This document shows, one piece after another, positions 37,001-47,600 of a stretch of DNA of 64,000 nt. The translations under genes and the position numbers were made by a program. Source of the stretch: Celoporthe dispersa (Eukaryota > Ascomycota > Sordariomycetes > Diaporthales > Cryphonectriaceae); assembly GCA_016584495.1 (NCBI GenBank), contig WAID01000009.1:1984001-2048000 (forward strand), written 5' to 3'. Numbering within the stretch: position 1 is the first letter of the stretch; every line of letters starts with the position of its first letter. A model generated the notes under the pieces. The model saw only the letters and a program-made list of their open reading frames with translations, did no database searches and had not been told where the DNA came from.

Positions 37001-39560
37001 TGATATCGTCCATATCGCTATGCTCCTCGTATTTCTTGAGGTGATTTGCCAAAACGGGATCTTCTTGTCTCTTAGCTGCCCTTGGAATTGGCTGTCCCTC
37101 TCGACTGGGCGGCCGCGACAATTTCTCTCGAGTCGAGTCTTGAACCGAAGCGTCATCGACAGTGTAGTTGCTGAAATTCCTGTGAAACTCCTCTTCGGAT
37201 TCTTCTAAGCTTGCGGAACCACTCGGTAGACCGGTCTTGCGCCTGAGAGCTGCCATGATCCGATGTGCTGCCTTAAGATAGTCTTCGGTTCTAATGGAAG
37301 GCTTCCTCTCGTCAGCAGACGCCGCTTGGGTCTGGGGTTTGCCTGGCAGCTTGGCGATCTCTTGTTCTAGGAAACTATCCGGGCTGAGACGGATTTCTCG
37401 TCGGAGGGAGGATGGTTGGCTCGGAGTTGGCGTCCGCGGACGTGGTAGTTGACGAGATGCTAGAGGATTCCCATTAGCTTTCCGTTGCTTGTCGCCGGCG
37501 CCTGCGTCCTTGCGTCGCTTGCCAACGAGAAGCTGCCTGTGCATGGTGTCATAAGGTGGCTCCAACAACAGGTCATTCTCAACGCCAAATGCTATGTCGG
37601 ACTGGTGTAGGGTTCTTCTGCGCTTCGGTGTTGGGTTCTTTGTAGGCGAAGTTCGGTGCCTCTTGATCTCTGCAGCCAGATCTCCGGGGTGAGGCGTGGC
37701 GAGTGTTTGTATGGGCCGTCCACCGAGTTCCCGCGAGGTAGTCGTGCCCTGTGTCGAAGGCGTGGACTCTGATTTCTGGCGGCGCTTGCCAATCACAATA
37801 TTATTGGCGGGCGGCGGTGAGAAGTTGGTCGGAGGCTCGAATGAGACTGAATGGTGTAGGATTGATCCGTCTCCCGACTCGTTTGAGAGCCGGGTGAAAT
37901 CCTCTTTGAATGCATAACCATCCAGTTCTCCTGCCCCAAATTGGCTAAAAAGACCGAGTAGGTTGTTTCTGAGGCTCTTTAACTCGGAGGGCTGCCCTAG
38001 ACGCCGCCGTGGACGGGCGAGATGCTGGCTGGACCATGTGTCTCAGCATACTCATCGACACTTTTCGCTCGTCGTCCAGGTGATGCTCCGAGCCAGGTGA
38101 ACCGTTGCGTTTCTCAATTTGTTCGATTCTAGCCTGAAACGTCTTATTGGTAAACGTATCGTACGGCCCAAACAACTTCAGTGGGCTACTACCCGTGACC
38201 GCAGCCTGGAGTGCCTTCTTCTCCGGGCTTGGAAACGGACCCGCGGGAACAGATGGGGTTTGAGCCTGCAGATTCGTTCTGTCTAGCTCATGTATGCGTA
38301 TGCTCGGAAATTGCTTCGGCGTGCTCGCCTGCAATGATGATTCTGGAAACATGTCTGATACGTTCCGGAGTCCTGACGGGACTGGGTGGTGCAGAAAAGA
38401 GTCTTCATCAGAGGGACCTCCTCCACGAGCATTGACGAAGTCATTGAGCTCCTTCAATCCCCCCTGTGGCATCTGAGTTGCGGGATCTTCTCGCGACCTG
38501 TGAGCCGCTCTCCTCTGAATCGCTGAGCGAAGGGTCTATTCGCAGCTTCTCCAGACGCTGCTGTAGTTCTGATGGAGAGAAGCCCACTGGCTCAAAGTCG
38601 ATCTTCCCATCGTCGCTGCTTTTTTTGGCGATCAGGATAGGGCTGAAATCCTCGTGCTGGGCTGCACTCTGATTGCTAACCCTCCGCGACCCATTGTCCG
38701 GCACTTGTAGAGGCCTGGAGAACGGCGACAGCTGGCTTGATCGGCCGGGAGAATATCGCGGAGGACTGGACATGACACTATTCTGGCTAAAAGTCCACTG
38801 AGGCTTCGTCGTTTAACCTGTATCTTATCTGTTGGCTTCTGTGCTGACTGGGCGGCTCTTGCACTGGCAGTTGTGCGTCGGTGGATCGATCGCTGTAGCT
38901 ATCGTCGCCCGCATCCTTCTGGGCTGGTGCAGGCGGGCTAGATGGAATGGCCATTTCACTTCGAGGTGGCCGGTTGTCGTCATCGGCGCCAGCTGCTGGC
39001 TGCGCAAACGAAGCTCGGCCTGGTGCGCTCGGCACGGGTGGCTCGAACATGCCCTTCAGGCCGTTGGCTGCGGATGTAAAGAGGTCCCGCTGCTCGCCGT
39101 AGGCAAAATCGCCATAAACCAGTCTGCGCCGCCATTCTGGCGTACTGCCTTTATCCTTGCCCGGCGACGAGCTGCTGGACCTGTGCTGCACGGTATCGTG
39201 TACGACGATGGAGCCGGCGGGCGATTCGAAATCGGACTTGGTTGCGCGGTGGCCGCGCCAGGAGGGCTGCCTGATCTCGCGGGAGAGTTTGGAGGGCGTG
39301 TTCTTGTTGACGGAGGAGACGGGGATGTTGATGTCGCTGGGGGTTCGCTCGTTGAGAACAATACTACTGTTCCATGCGGGCGTGGGGGCGAACTTTCTCT
39401 CGGCGGCCTGGCTGCTGCGTGGTTGAGGAATCTTAGTCCCAGGGGACCTAAAGCTGGATGTGGCGGTGCCGTTTCTCGTGGATGTTTTGGATCTCTCTGG
39501 GGATGCTGGCTGGGAAGGCCAGTCCTCGGAGAGGTCGTCGAGCCAGGCGTGAGACGACAT
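34071..39560 (-). CDS. cdc11: Septation initiation network scaffold Cdc11/Nud1 (three apparent +1 breaks)
   Basis: Spindle-pole-body scaffold of the septation initiation/mitotic exit network (S. pombe Cdc11, yeast Nud1, A. nidulans SnaD). It begins MSSHAWLDDLSEDW, the conserved N-terminus. A long disordered region rich in Ser and Pro follows. A leucine-rich-repeat domain covers about residues 1330-1690 (repeats such as LQYVDISGNKIRSL and LSTLDLEGNKIRKV), before a short basic tail. The reading frame changes three times, each time by skipping one base: at 38788-38792 (TTT TAG), at 38459-38464 (a run of six C on plus), and at 37945-37951 (TTT TAG). Dropping one base at each gives a continuous protein of 1828 residues, and the joined text is sensible at each join (DFSQN, ATGGLKELNDF, RSFSQFG). 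Intron explanations would need 31-39-nt introns, too short. Head to head with the gene at 40911. Confidence 0.88.
37942..37950 (-). other. TTT-TAG-CCA frame-break site 2 in cdc11
   Basis: The upstream frame reads TCT TTT TAG CCA and the downstream frame TCT TTT AGC CAA. The same nine bases occur as at site 1, and both joins yield Phe-Ser-Gln. The run is five T long, so an extra called T is also possible. Confidence 0.6.
38784..38792 (-). other. TTT-TAG-CCA frame-break site 1 in cdc11
   Basis: On the coding strand the upstream frame reads GAC TTT TAG CCA. The downstream frame is entered by skipping one T (GAC TTT AGC CAG). A P-site UUU tRNA can re-pair perfectly after a +1 slip, and a stop codon followed by C would sit in the A site. 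Homopolymer overcalling is the plainer explanation. Confidence 0.6.
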
Positions 39561-40910
39561 GGCCAGGACGCAGTCGAAGCGGCTGACGCAGCACGGTTCA
39601 GCTCATATCCATGTAAGTTGAGGCTGCTGTCGATGATGGTAATTGCTGTTGACGATGCGGAAGTCGGAGGGGGGCCTGTGAATCGCAAGTCGCAATATGA
39701 TGCAATGCGATGGCCGGTCGCTGCAGGACGGAGTGGACTGGACAGGGAGACGGAGCGCGCCAATGCCGGACAGTCAATATGTACAAATACAGTACAAGAT
39801 CGGTGCGATCCGTCAGCTCCCTGCAGATTTAGGTGGGCTGGTTGGACAGGGCAGGGCAGGGCTGGGGTCATAGGATATTTGTGGGCTCGCCCAAAGAGGG
39901 AATGAGGTAATCGACAGGATCGAGATGGAACTCGACGTCGTCTTGCAGCTGTCAAGCCGAGAAGAGAAAGAATCAGACGTGATCTGTCTGAAGGGACAAA
40001 AGGCTGATTTCCCAAGAAGAAGACGAAATATCGAAAAGCGAAGGAAGGGGAAAGAAGAAGAAGAAAAAAACTAAAACAGGTAACAAGAAACAACTGGTTG
40101 TAAGTGCTCTAGGCCTTCGAAGTGAAAGAGAAGTCTCGACTCCTCTGGCTCTGAGGCGAGGTGCTGGCTTTCGAGGTTTGCAGCAGGAGTCGTTGGACGT
40201 TGGGACGGACGGGGGTTGGACGCCTTAGCATGGGTGGGTGGCTGTACTGTACTCCGTACTGCGGTCAACACGGCGGCAGTCGAAACCCTGTTGCAGTCTA
40301 TGATTGGACCACGCTTTTTCTGAGAGAAAAATGGTTGGCAGGGAAACACCCTCACAAGGATGCCAAGCCTTCCCTCAACCCTACTGTCCAAAAAGACAGT
40401 GTAAGGACCCGTGCTTTACAGTGTACTGTATGTGTTGCCATCATTGTACATCATATGCATAGAACTTAGTATACGATTATGAATAAAGAAGGGCACAGCT
40501 GCCGAGAAAGTCCTTTTTGCTTTTTTCCTCCTCATCGACCAGATTACTGTCTATATGATGCTAAGTAAGCCTCACTGAGAAAGCAACACGACGGAAACAA
40601 AGTTGCGAGGCGGGGGAGGTCTTCTGGTCAGAGGGCGGGGACACCCCTGCCATCTCGCGTCAATCTGGCGTAAAGTGGTAGGCGCGTCTCTGTGCCAACC
40701 GCGTTTTAGTGGGTGCAGCTTCGTTCATTTCCACTTTGTCCCTTTCAAGCGTCCAACACCTCAAACCACGGTAAAAAAGCCTCCATTCACAGCGGCCCAA
40801 TCCGAATTCTCTGCCGCATCAGGCCATCTGGGTGCCGTCAACAACTTCATCTGATGCTGTGGCACCCTACGCACCCACACAACAGCCCCTAACCGCGGCC
40901 TAAGGGCAAG
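39561..40910. promoter_or_regulatory. Shared divergent promoter of cdc11 and the 40911 gene
   Basis: The two genes start 1.35 kb apart on opposite strands. The cdc11 side is rich in CA/TG. The segment at about 40020-40080 is A/G-rich on plus, i.e. pyrimidine-rich on the cdc11 coding strand. A stretch with alternating GTACT words (TGTACTGTACTCCGTACT) lies at 40241-40258. No MCB (ACGCGT) box is seen. No coding sequence is recognised inside. Confidence 0.5.
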
Positions 40911-43900
40911 ATGCGACCACAGAACCTCCACCAGCTTGGCGACGAGCCTCTTTACTGCGAGGCTCAGCACGACGATGACACCATACTTTCAGGCTCCGAT
41001 GACGACTACTATGAGGCTCCTGAGCATCGCCGCATACGCATCGAGGCGAAGGCCCTACAGTTCCTGAACGGCGAAGTCCCGTACCTGCTATCTGCCAGAC
41101 TGAGAGGTCCCTTCGACGCCAAGTCATGGGTGAATCCGTGGAAGTCTACACGCACCCAGCGTCAACCTGCTCCCCGTCGAGAAAGTCGGACTAGCCTCTC
41201 ACAGACAAGAGTCGAGGTAGCCAGAGCCCATGGCTTAGGCCAGCTCACCGATGACCTACCCGACACACAAGGAACGAGTCTGTACCCGCTCCCTAGCCCG
41301 GAGGCCACCAACCCACCGTCGGCGAGGAAGAACTCATTTATGGATGATGATGGATACAGTCGTATCAAGAAGTGGAGGGAGTCTGTTAAGCGCGTGCCCC
41401 TTTCCAACGATCCGTTCTGGGCACCTGGCCGTGCAAGAGATCAAGGGACTTCTAGGACGAGGAAGCGACCGGCGGACAAGGATTTGATCCATAAGCGGTA
41501 CTCTAAGAGGCGTAAACCTGTGCTCCCGACGAGGTGCCCGGAGGAGTCGCCCAGTCAAACAGCAGCAAGGACAAGGAGAAGATTGACCAGCCAAACCTCT
41601 GGTTTGACGACACAATCTGCGCCAGGCCCCTTTACATCTGACCATGAGCTTGACGAGCTTGCCGCCCCTAGGGTCACCCAGGTCTCCAGCTTCGACGCTT
41701 CTCGGCTAGCATATGGAACCGCTGGAACTCCTGTTTCTTCACGGATAACGCGAGGCTCTCCGTCCTCGAGATGGCGACTCCACTATCTTGATCCTGATCT
41801 GTCCGAGGACGAACTGTCCATGCCATCTACTACGCCATCTTCACGGCCTTCTGCTGAGAGGGGCCGAGGCTCCATTCAACGATCTCCTAGCAGCAAACAG
41901 AGACTGATGGGTCGGATCACGTCTAGCTCCATGCACAAAAACACCACTGGAGGTAGGACGCGAGCAGAGCAGGTCCAGAACTCACAGCCTTCATCATTAG
42001 GTCAACCAATAGGCCTGCATCGGGCAGAGAGGCTTACGAAGGACGCAGCAAGGAGGGGCATGGTTTCGAGCCAGTATGATGATAGCTTCCACTTTCACCA
42101 TGCGAGGCCAAGAAGTCCGGTGCAGCAATCGGACAAACAACACTCACGAATGAGCGAGATGGACGCGGCCGACCTGAAGCAACCGCCGCTGCATGTTCAA
42201 ACTGCTGCAGCAGAGACGGAGTGTCCGAGCACAGATCGTGGAAGTGATCATGCTAAAGGATATCTTGACTCCGCTGCATCGCATCTAGACAATCAGCCGC
42301 TCCTCGACTCGTGTGGTCAACAAGCCACATCACCTGAGACAGCGGTGAGCTTCGAAATGGCTGAGCAGTCTGGAGCGATGGTTGTCGCCGATGGGTCGAC
42401 CGATAAAGCGATAGCAGAAAGGGTGCCACAGGTCATCGGGGGTGACCCGGTAGTGGGGAGTCTGGGGATGGAGAACCTCGAGGCTGTGCAACAACAAGCT
42501 GTGGGAACCGATGAGATCTGCATCAGGCCTAAATCCCAAGAACCAATCTTTGCATGCACCCAGGAGCTTTCCCCGATATCGATTTGCGGGAAGGATGCCC
42601 AAGTCGAAGACATCGCCCCTCAGTCCAACTCGCGCAGTACCTACGACGGCTCCGATCCAGAGATTGCGACCTCCGACAACCCGCAAGGCTTATCTGCTGA
42701 GTCCACAAAGGTACTGTCAACTGGCAATGATGCCGACGATGCCTCGGATAGAGAGTGGTCGACCTACATCGATACCCAGGACCTGTCCGCTCTCCCCAAA
42801 CAGCCGCCCGCAATCCGCACAGACACTGATGCGGTCGATGTGTTTTTGCAAGGTCTGGACGATACAAAGGATCCCGATTGGATTACATTCATTAATACAC
42901 AAGACTTGACGATCACATCTGCCGCGGGGCACGAGACGATCAAGCTGGAGCGGGCAGAAGAAGTCGAGTCTCATTCGGAATCGTCAACATATACGACCGC
43001 TTTCTTGCAGACCCATGCCAATGAGATGGGAGATACCACCCTGGGGTCTATGTTGGGAGAGCCTGCTATGACGCCAACCACAAAGCCTTCAGAAGCTAAC
43101 GTGGGAGATACTATCGTCGTCTGTGCGAGCCCAGAAACCCCCGTCGAAGAACTCGTTGAAGAGCAAGAACGTCACGATCTGGTCGAAATTCGAACCACTG
43201 ACACAATGGCCATATCATGCGATGAGGAAGCAGCACTACCAGATGTACTTGGCCGAGAGGAACACAATGTTGTATCGGCCGAGCGCTTGACAGACGATCC
43301 ACCAAGTACCTCTGTCTCCATTTCTCAAATCGGGCATTGCAACCAAGCCATGCCACAGCCACAAGGAGCAGATGACAGCTTTCTTACCAACCTGGACGGT
43401 ACGACAACCAAGTTTGAGCCGATGAACTGCCAAAGTCCCTGGGCAAGAGAGACGAGCAACACCTTGGAAGAGCCAATACATCTGGTGAATAGTGTGGACG
43501 CAACGCTTCATCGCGTTGTTGATATGACCTCGGCTAGTAGTGAGCCGCAACAGCTTCAAAGTCCGTGGCAGGTTGACGGTGATCCGATGCTAGCGACTAC
43601 GGCTGCTCCTCTGGAAGATCCGGTCACCTTCGGTGGAGCTGTCCTCGGTATTGAGCCACAAGAGACCCTGAGTCTCTGGGCTGAGGCCAACAAAGACATG
43701 CCCATGTCCGACGCACCGGACAATGATTCGACCCTTGACCAGAATTCGTCAAAGCTGAGCGTGCTTGCCGGGAAAGCGCTTGCATTCTCCACGGCACCTC
43801 AGACCCCATGGCTAGGCGACAAACTACCCAGCCCTGACTTTTCGTTGTCTGTAAAGAAATTCTCGGATTTCATGAAGCTTTCCCCAATCAAGACGCGTGC

Positions 43901-44669
43901 ATCAGCAGGAGCAGGCATCCTGCGGCGCTCGGCTTCCTGCTCTCGCCTGCTCTTCGAAGCACCAACAACGCCAAAGCCAAAGCGCCGCGTAACATTTGCT
44001 CCATTGCCTGGCAAGGAGTGCGACCTCGGGGAGGTTGCTGCAAAAGATGACAGCGAGACCTGTGTGGAGGAAGATGTCTCCTATTTCGATTCAAAAGGCA
44101 ACAAGACGGCTTCTATTCGCGTTGCCAGACCGATTAGTAGAGCTGCCTCTCCACCCCCGACCAACCCCATCACCAAGGCCGACGAACTTCCAGACTATGA
44201 CCACAAGTTCTCCAAGCACTTTGCAGTAATGTCGAAACGGAAGAAGCAACCTCTACGGAGGAGACCGAGACTTCTTTCTGATTCTCAACAGACAAGCGGT
44301 AGCCAAGAGGTAGCTGCCATGGCGGAGGCTTTCATCGAGGCTTCGCAGACAAGAAAGGATGTCCCGGAACTGGTGGAGGTTCACGACCGCAACAATGTCC
44401 AGCAGGTTGGTTCACTAGCGGGCAAGAACAGCTTCCCGGTGAGTCAAAGTCAGTTCGAGGAGCAGGAGAATATCGAGCCCACGGACGATGTGAGCGCTGT
44501 TCTTGACAACATCGATGATTTCCTGGACAATACCTGGGGCGTCAATACCAGTATGGACATTGCCACAGACCAAAGAGAGGTTCAGCCACAGTCTCAGACT
44601 GCCAATGGCCGGTTCGAGAATGTTGGAGACCCGATATTGGCAATGAACATCAACGTTTGGACGGATTGA
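40911..44669 (+). CDS. Large disordered nuclear-type protein of unknown function
   Basis: Intact 1252-residue single-exon frame that I do not recognise as a named protein. An ordered N-terminal segment (about 40-75) contains IRIEAKALQFLNGEVPYLLS and SWVNPW, motifs I associate only with uncharacterised filamentous-ascomycete proteins. Basic patches rich in Arg and Lys occur at about 180-225. The middle is acidic and low in complexity. Two related 12-residue units (EWSTYIDTQDLS and DWITFINTQDLT) lie about 40 residues apart, and a Trp-centred unit recurs (QSPWARE, QSPWQVD, LSLWAEA, QTPWLGD). A candidate PP1-docking RVxF motif, RRVTF, is seen near residue 1025, next to a proline-rich stretch. The C-terminus holds DNIDDFLDNTWG. 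Nuclear or chromatin location is inference from composition only. Confidence 0.8.
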   Translation: MRPQNLHQLGDEPLYCEAQHDDDTILSGSDDDYYEAPEHRRIRIEAKALQFLNGEVPYLLSARLRGPFDAKSWVNPWKSTRTQRQPAPRRESRTSLSQTRVEVARAHGLGQLTDDLPDTQGTSLYPLPSPEATNPPSARKNSFMDDDGYSRIKKWRESVKRVPLSNDPFWAPGRARDQGTSRTRKRPADKDLIHKRYSKRRKPVLPTRCPEESPSQTAARTRRRLTSQTSGLTTQSAPGPFTSDHELDELAAPRVTQVSSFDASRLAYGTAGTPVSSRITRGSPSSRWRLHYLDPDLSEDELSMPSTTPSSRPSAERGRGSIQRSPSSKQRLMGRITSSSMHKNTTGGRTRAEQVQNSQPSSLGQPIGLHRAERLTKDAARRGMVSSQYDDSFHFHHARPRSPVQQSDKQHSRMSEMDAADLKQPPLHVQTAAAETECPSTDRGSDHAKGYLDSAASHLDNQPLLDSCGQQATSPETAVSFEMAEQSGAMVVADGSTDKAIAERVPQVIGGDPVVGSLGMENLEAVQQQAVGTDEICIRPKSQEPIFACTQELSPISICGKDAQVEDIAPQSNSRSTYDGSDPEIATSDNPQGLSAESTKVLSTGNDADDASDREWSTYIDTQDLSALPKQPPAIRTDTDAVDVFLQGLDDTKDPDWITFINTQDLTITSAAGHETIKLERAEEVESHSESSTYTTAFLQTHANEMGDTTLGSMLGEPAMTPTTKPSEANVGDTIVVCASPETPVEELVEEQERHDLVEIRTTDTMAISCDEEAALPDVLGREEHNVVSAERLTDDPPSTSVSISQIGHCNQAMPQPQGADDSFLTNLDGTTTKFEPMNCQSPWARETSNTLEEPIHLVNSVDATLHRVVDMTSASSEPQQLQSPWQVDGDPMLATTAAPLEDPVTFGGAVLGIEPQETLSLWAEANKDMPMSDAPDNDSTLDQNSSKLSVLAGKALAFSTAPQTPWLGDKLPSPDFSLSVKKFSDFMKLSPIKTRASAGAGILRRSASCSRLLFEAPTTPKPKRRVTFAPLPGKECDLGEVAAKDDSETCVEEDVSYFDSKGNKTASIRVARPISRAASPPPTNPITKADELPDYDHKFSKHFAVMSKRKKQPLRRRPRLLSDSQQTSGSQEVAAMAEAFIEASQTRKDVPELVEVHDRNNVQQVGSLAGKNSFPVSQSQFEEQENIEPTDDVSAVLDNIDDFLDNTWGVNTSMDIATDQREVQPQSQTANGRFENVGDPILAMNINVWTD

Positions 44670-47600
44670 AATTGGTGCATTTGGTGGTTATGCTAGTAAC
44701 ACTGAGTGACTGGACAACCGGGTTTCAGTCAGATGTTTTTGAGGATTGTCACGTATGGTCTCGGCAGGCGCGCCATGAATGGAATTGGTGATTGCCTGGC
44801 TGGAACCCTGCCTGGAGAAAAGGATCTTCATGTCGACTGGTATGAGATACCATTGTCTACCTAAATGAGGGCTCCGTTTTGGTGTGAAATATACATATCT
44901 CCTAAAGATGCAACGACGCTTACTTCGAGACTGAGCTTTGTGTGTGCCGTCTCAAGCAGCCTGTGATCTCTTTCTACATGGAGCTAAATGCGATGGCAGG
45001 ACAACGCGACCCGGAGCCCATGCCGACCATCGCCTCTCTCTCTCTCTCTCTTTCTAAGTACCTTGTGTCGTATCCTGACATGAAGCGCAGACGACGCAAA
45101 CAGATGTACTACACAGTAAATAGTGCAAGGACCAAACCCTGGCGAAGTGAGACACCCGCCCACCCCCCTTCCCCTTTGCATTTTCTCCTCTCTCTTTCTT
45201 TTTTCTTCTTTCTTCTCCGACAGGAGGCCCAATAGGACCAGCACGTGTTCTTTGAGCCCTGGCGGAGACGCACGGGTCCCTGAACAGCACACACTGTGAC
45301 TTTCCCGTCCCCCTTAGGCTTCGTAACTTAGCACACATATCATCAAGACACGCAATACATACGGGGCGCCACCAAATTGCCGCAGAGTTGCACTTTCCCC
45401 CACGCTCACCCCCCTGGCTAAAGTAAGCCTCGGGGTCAGAAACAGGAAGATAATGATCTCTGAAGCTCTTTGATGGGTAGGAAGCTCTGGCAGCCAGACC
45501 TTCCTGCGCACCGCCTTACGCCCGGAGATAGGGGTGCCCTTTTGCCCTCTAGACACCCCCTGGGTTGCTATTCGCACTAGAATAAGCTGATGGCATGCAG
45601 GAACAGACCACGCAGCTGGTCCTGCGGAATGAGCTCTAAACCGACAAGGGGCCATCTGGCCAGTGGGCGTCCTGGCACCTGGTACACTATCTTTTTGTTC
45701 CTTGGGCTAGAGAGCAGCAAGGAGACGAGATACAGAGTGCTTACGCACCACGGCTGAGCACAGCTCAGGAAGAAGGCCCATGGGCACCGTTCCTTCCGAG
45801 GAGCCGGCTTGCTGGAGCCCCGGGGCTACCGTCCACAAAATCTTTCATGAGTGACATTGCGATCGCCAGCTGTTTGGCAAGCAGCCCAGTAGGTACCACA
45901 AGTGACGCAGTAAGTAACACAATTGCTCACAGCTTGTCTCTGCGCAGGGGACCTCTCGGCACCAGGGTATTGAAGGCCTGCTGAGCATGAGGCGGTGAGA
46001 CTCCCTCATGCACCAGCCACCTTCTATGATAGGTGGCTTTCTTGTGCGGGAAGGGGCTTTAGTTCGTGGATAGCGATCCCCGAAGCACATGGCCCTTTCG
46101 TGAGATCTGCCTCGATGGCTTTGGCAGGACAAGACAGGGAGCGTGGGAAGATGGCGGGCCGTTGGGCGGGGAAGATGCTGGGAAAAGCTCTCTCTCTCTC
46201 TCTCTAGCGGTATCAAAGAGCAACGTTGCTGCTTGGGTCTTCGGTTCGAGAGGTTCAAGTCAAAGTCTTGGTGTCTCTCCCAAGACATGTGGGCTTGCAT
46301 GATGTACGTCTCTATTGCCAAGTAAGCCGTCGAGTGGAGGGGCGTGTCTTCAGGGTGCCAATTGGCGCCGTGAAGAGGCCGTGGTCACCTCAATTACCCA
46401 CGTGTCCTGGGACACCGCTCAGAATGGGACTTGAGGAGTTGCGGTACGATTGCTCCTAAGCTGACGGTCCTTGTTATGCCATGTGTACTGATCAGCGCGG
46501 GGGCTTCCCTACAAGCCTCATGGGCAACTTATGCTGTCATCCTCCCATCCCACGGGAGCTCGGTAGCAATGAGTTGTGATTGTGATATGATAGGATGATT
46601 TGCAATTATGTCTATCATCCCGCGCGGTCTGTGGCACCTGGCGTATGGGAGGGAGGTTGCGTTGTGACCTGGAAACAGCAGTATGAGGAATTGATATGGT
46701 GTGCAGGACAGCCGACTCGGATTGGGACAAGCGCGCTGGACAACCTTGCCCACGCCAGAAGCAGGGCTGCGAGTAATGACAGGCTAACGGCTCGGCTCAC
46801 GCGGGTTCCAGAAGGAGGCAGAGAAGGTGTCAAGCTGTCCCCATCCTCGCGTCTGGAGAGAAGAGGCCGGCAGGGCTCGTGATCCTGGAGCCTGAGATTC
46901 CCTCGCGTGGGTACTGCAGCCCTGGTAAGCGGTTCCCACGACAGCACTGAAGATAAGCGACAATGTGCCCAACTCTCGTGAGTATCCCCAGAGTTACATG
47001 CTGATCAGAGTGTCCTTGCGGTAGGAAGAGCTTTCCGCAAGCCCTGTTCACCCGGGGATTCTCAAGTTCGGAGGAGGGGTTCCGGTGCTTTCGGGACAAA
47101 AACTGGTGACGGTGAGGAACGCAGCAAGGTCTGAACGAAATTTCGAGGGACGATCAAAGGCTGACGTGACGCCCACGTACCGCTGTAGAGGGTTGATGGC
47201 TCTGCATTGGATGTGTGCAGGCGTGAGAGACACGTTGTTGAATGATTGGAGAGAAGTTCTCGGCTTCCAGGAATGCTTGGTCTCATCGATTAGATAGGGT
47301 GACCCCTGGCGGAAACCCAGGCGTGCAACATGCCACGCCTCTGGCCGTTGGACCCGAAAGATCATGTCTGACGAGAGAGAGAAGTGACAGATCAGAAATG
47401 AGACGGTCCGCGAGTGGACCGCCATCCCCAGTCTGGCAGTACAACACAAGACGAGGCAGGTCCCTGGCCCGCAGCCTGACGCATGTGTTGTTCTCCTTGT
47501 TGTTGTACAGAAGAAACACCACATCCGCGCGCGAGCAAACCGAGACCCAGCCAGCAGCCCATTGCTGAATGGGGGGGGGGGGGTCCGCGAAGACAGTGCT

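Noticed and set aside
39056..40093. 345-codon minus frame across the cdc11 start and promoter
   Set aside because: Composition is Pro/Ser/Arg low-complexity and it overlaps the better supported cdc11 exon in a different frame.
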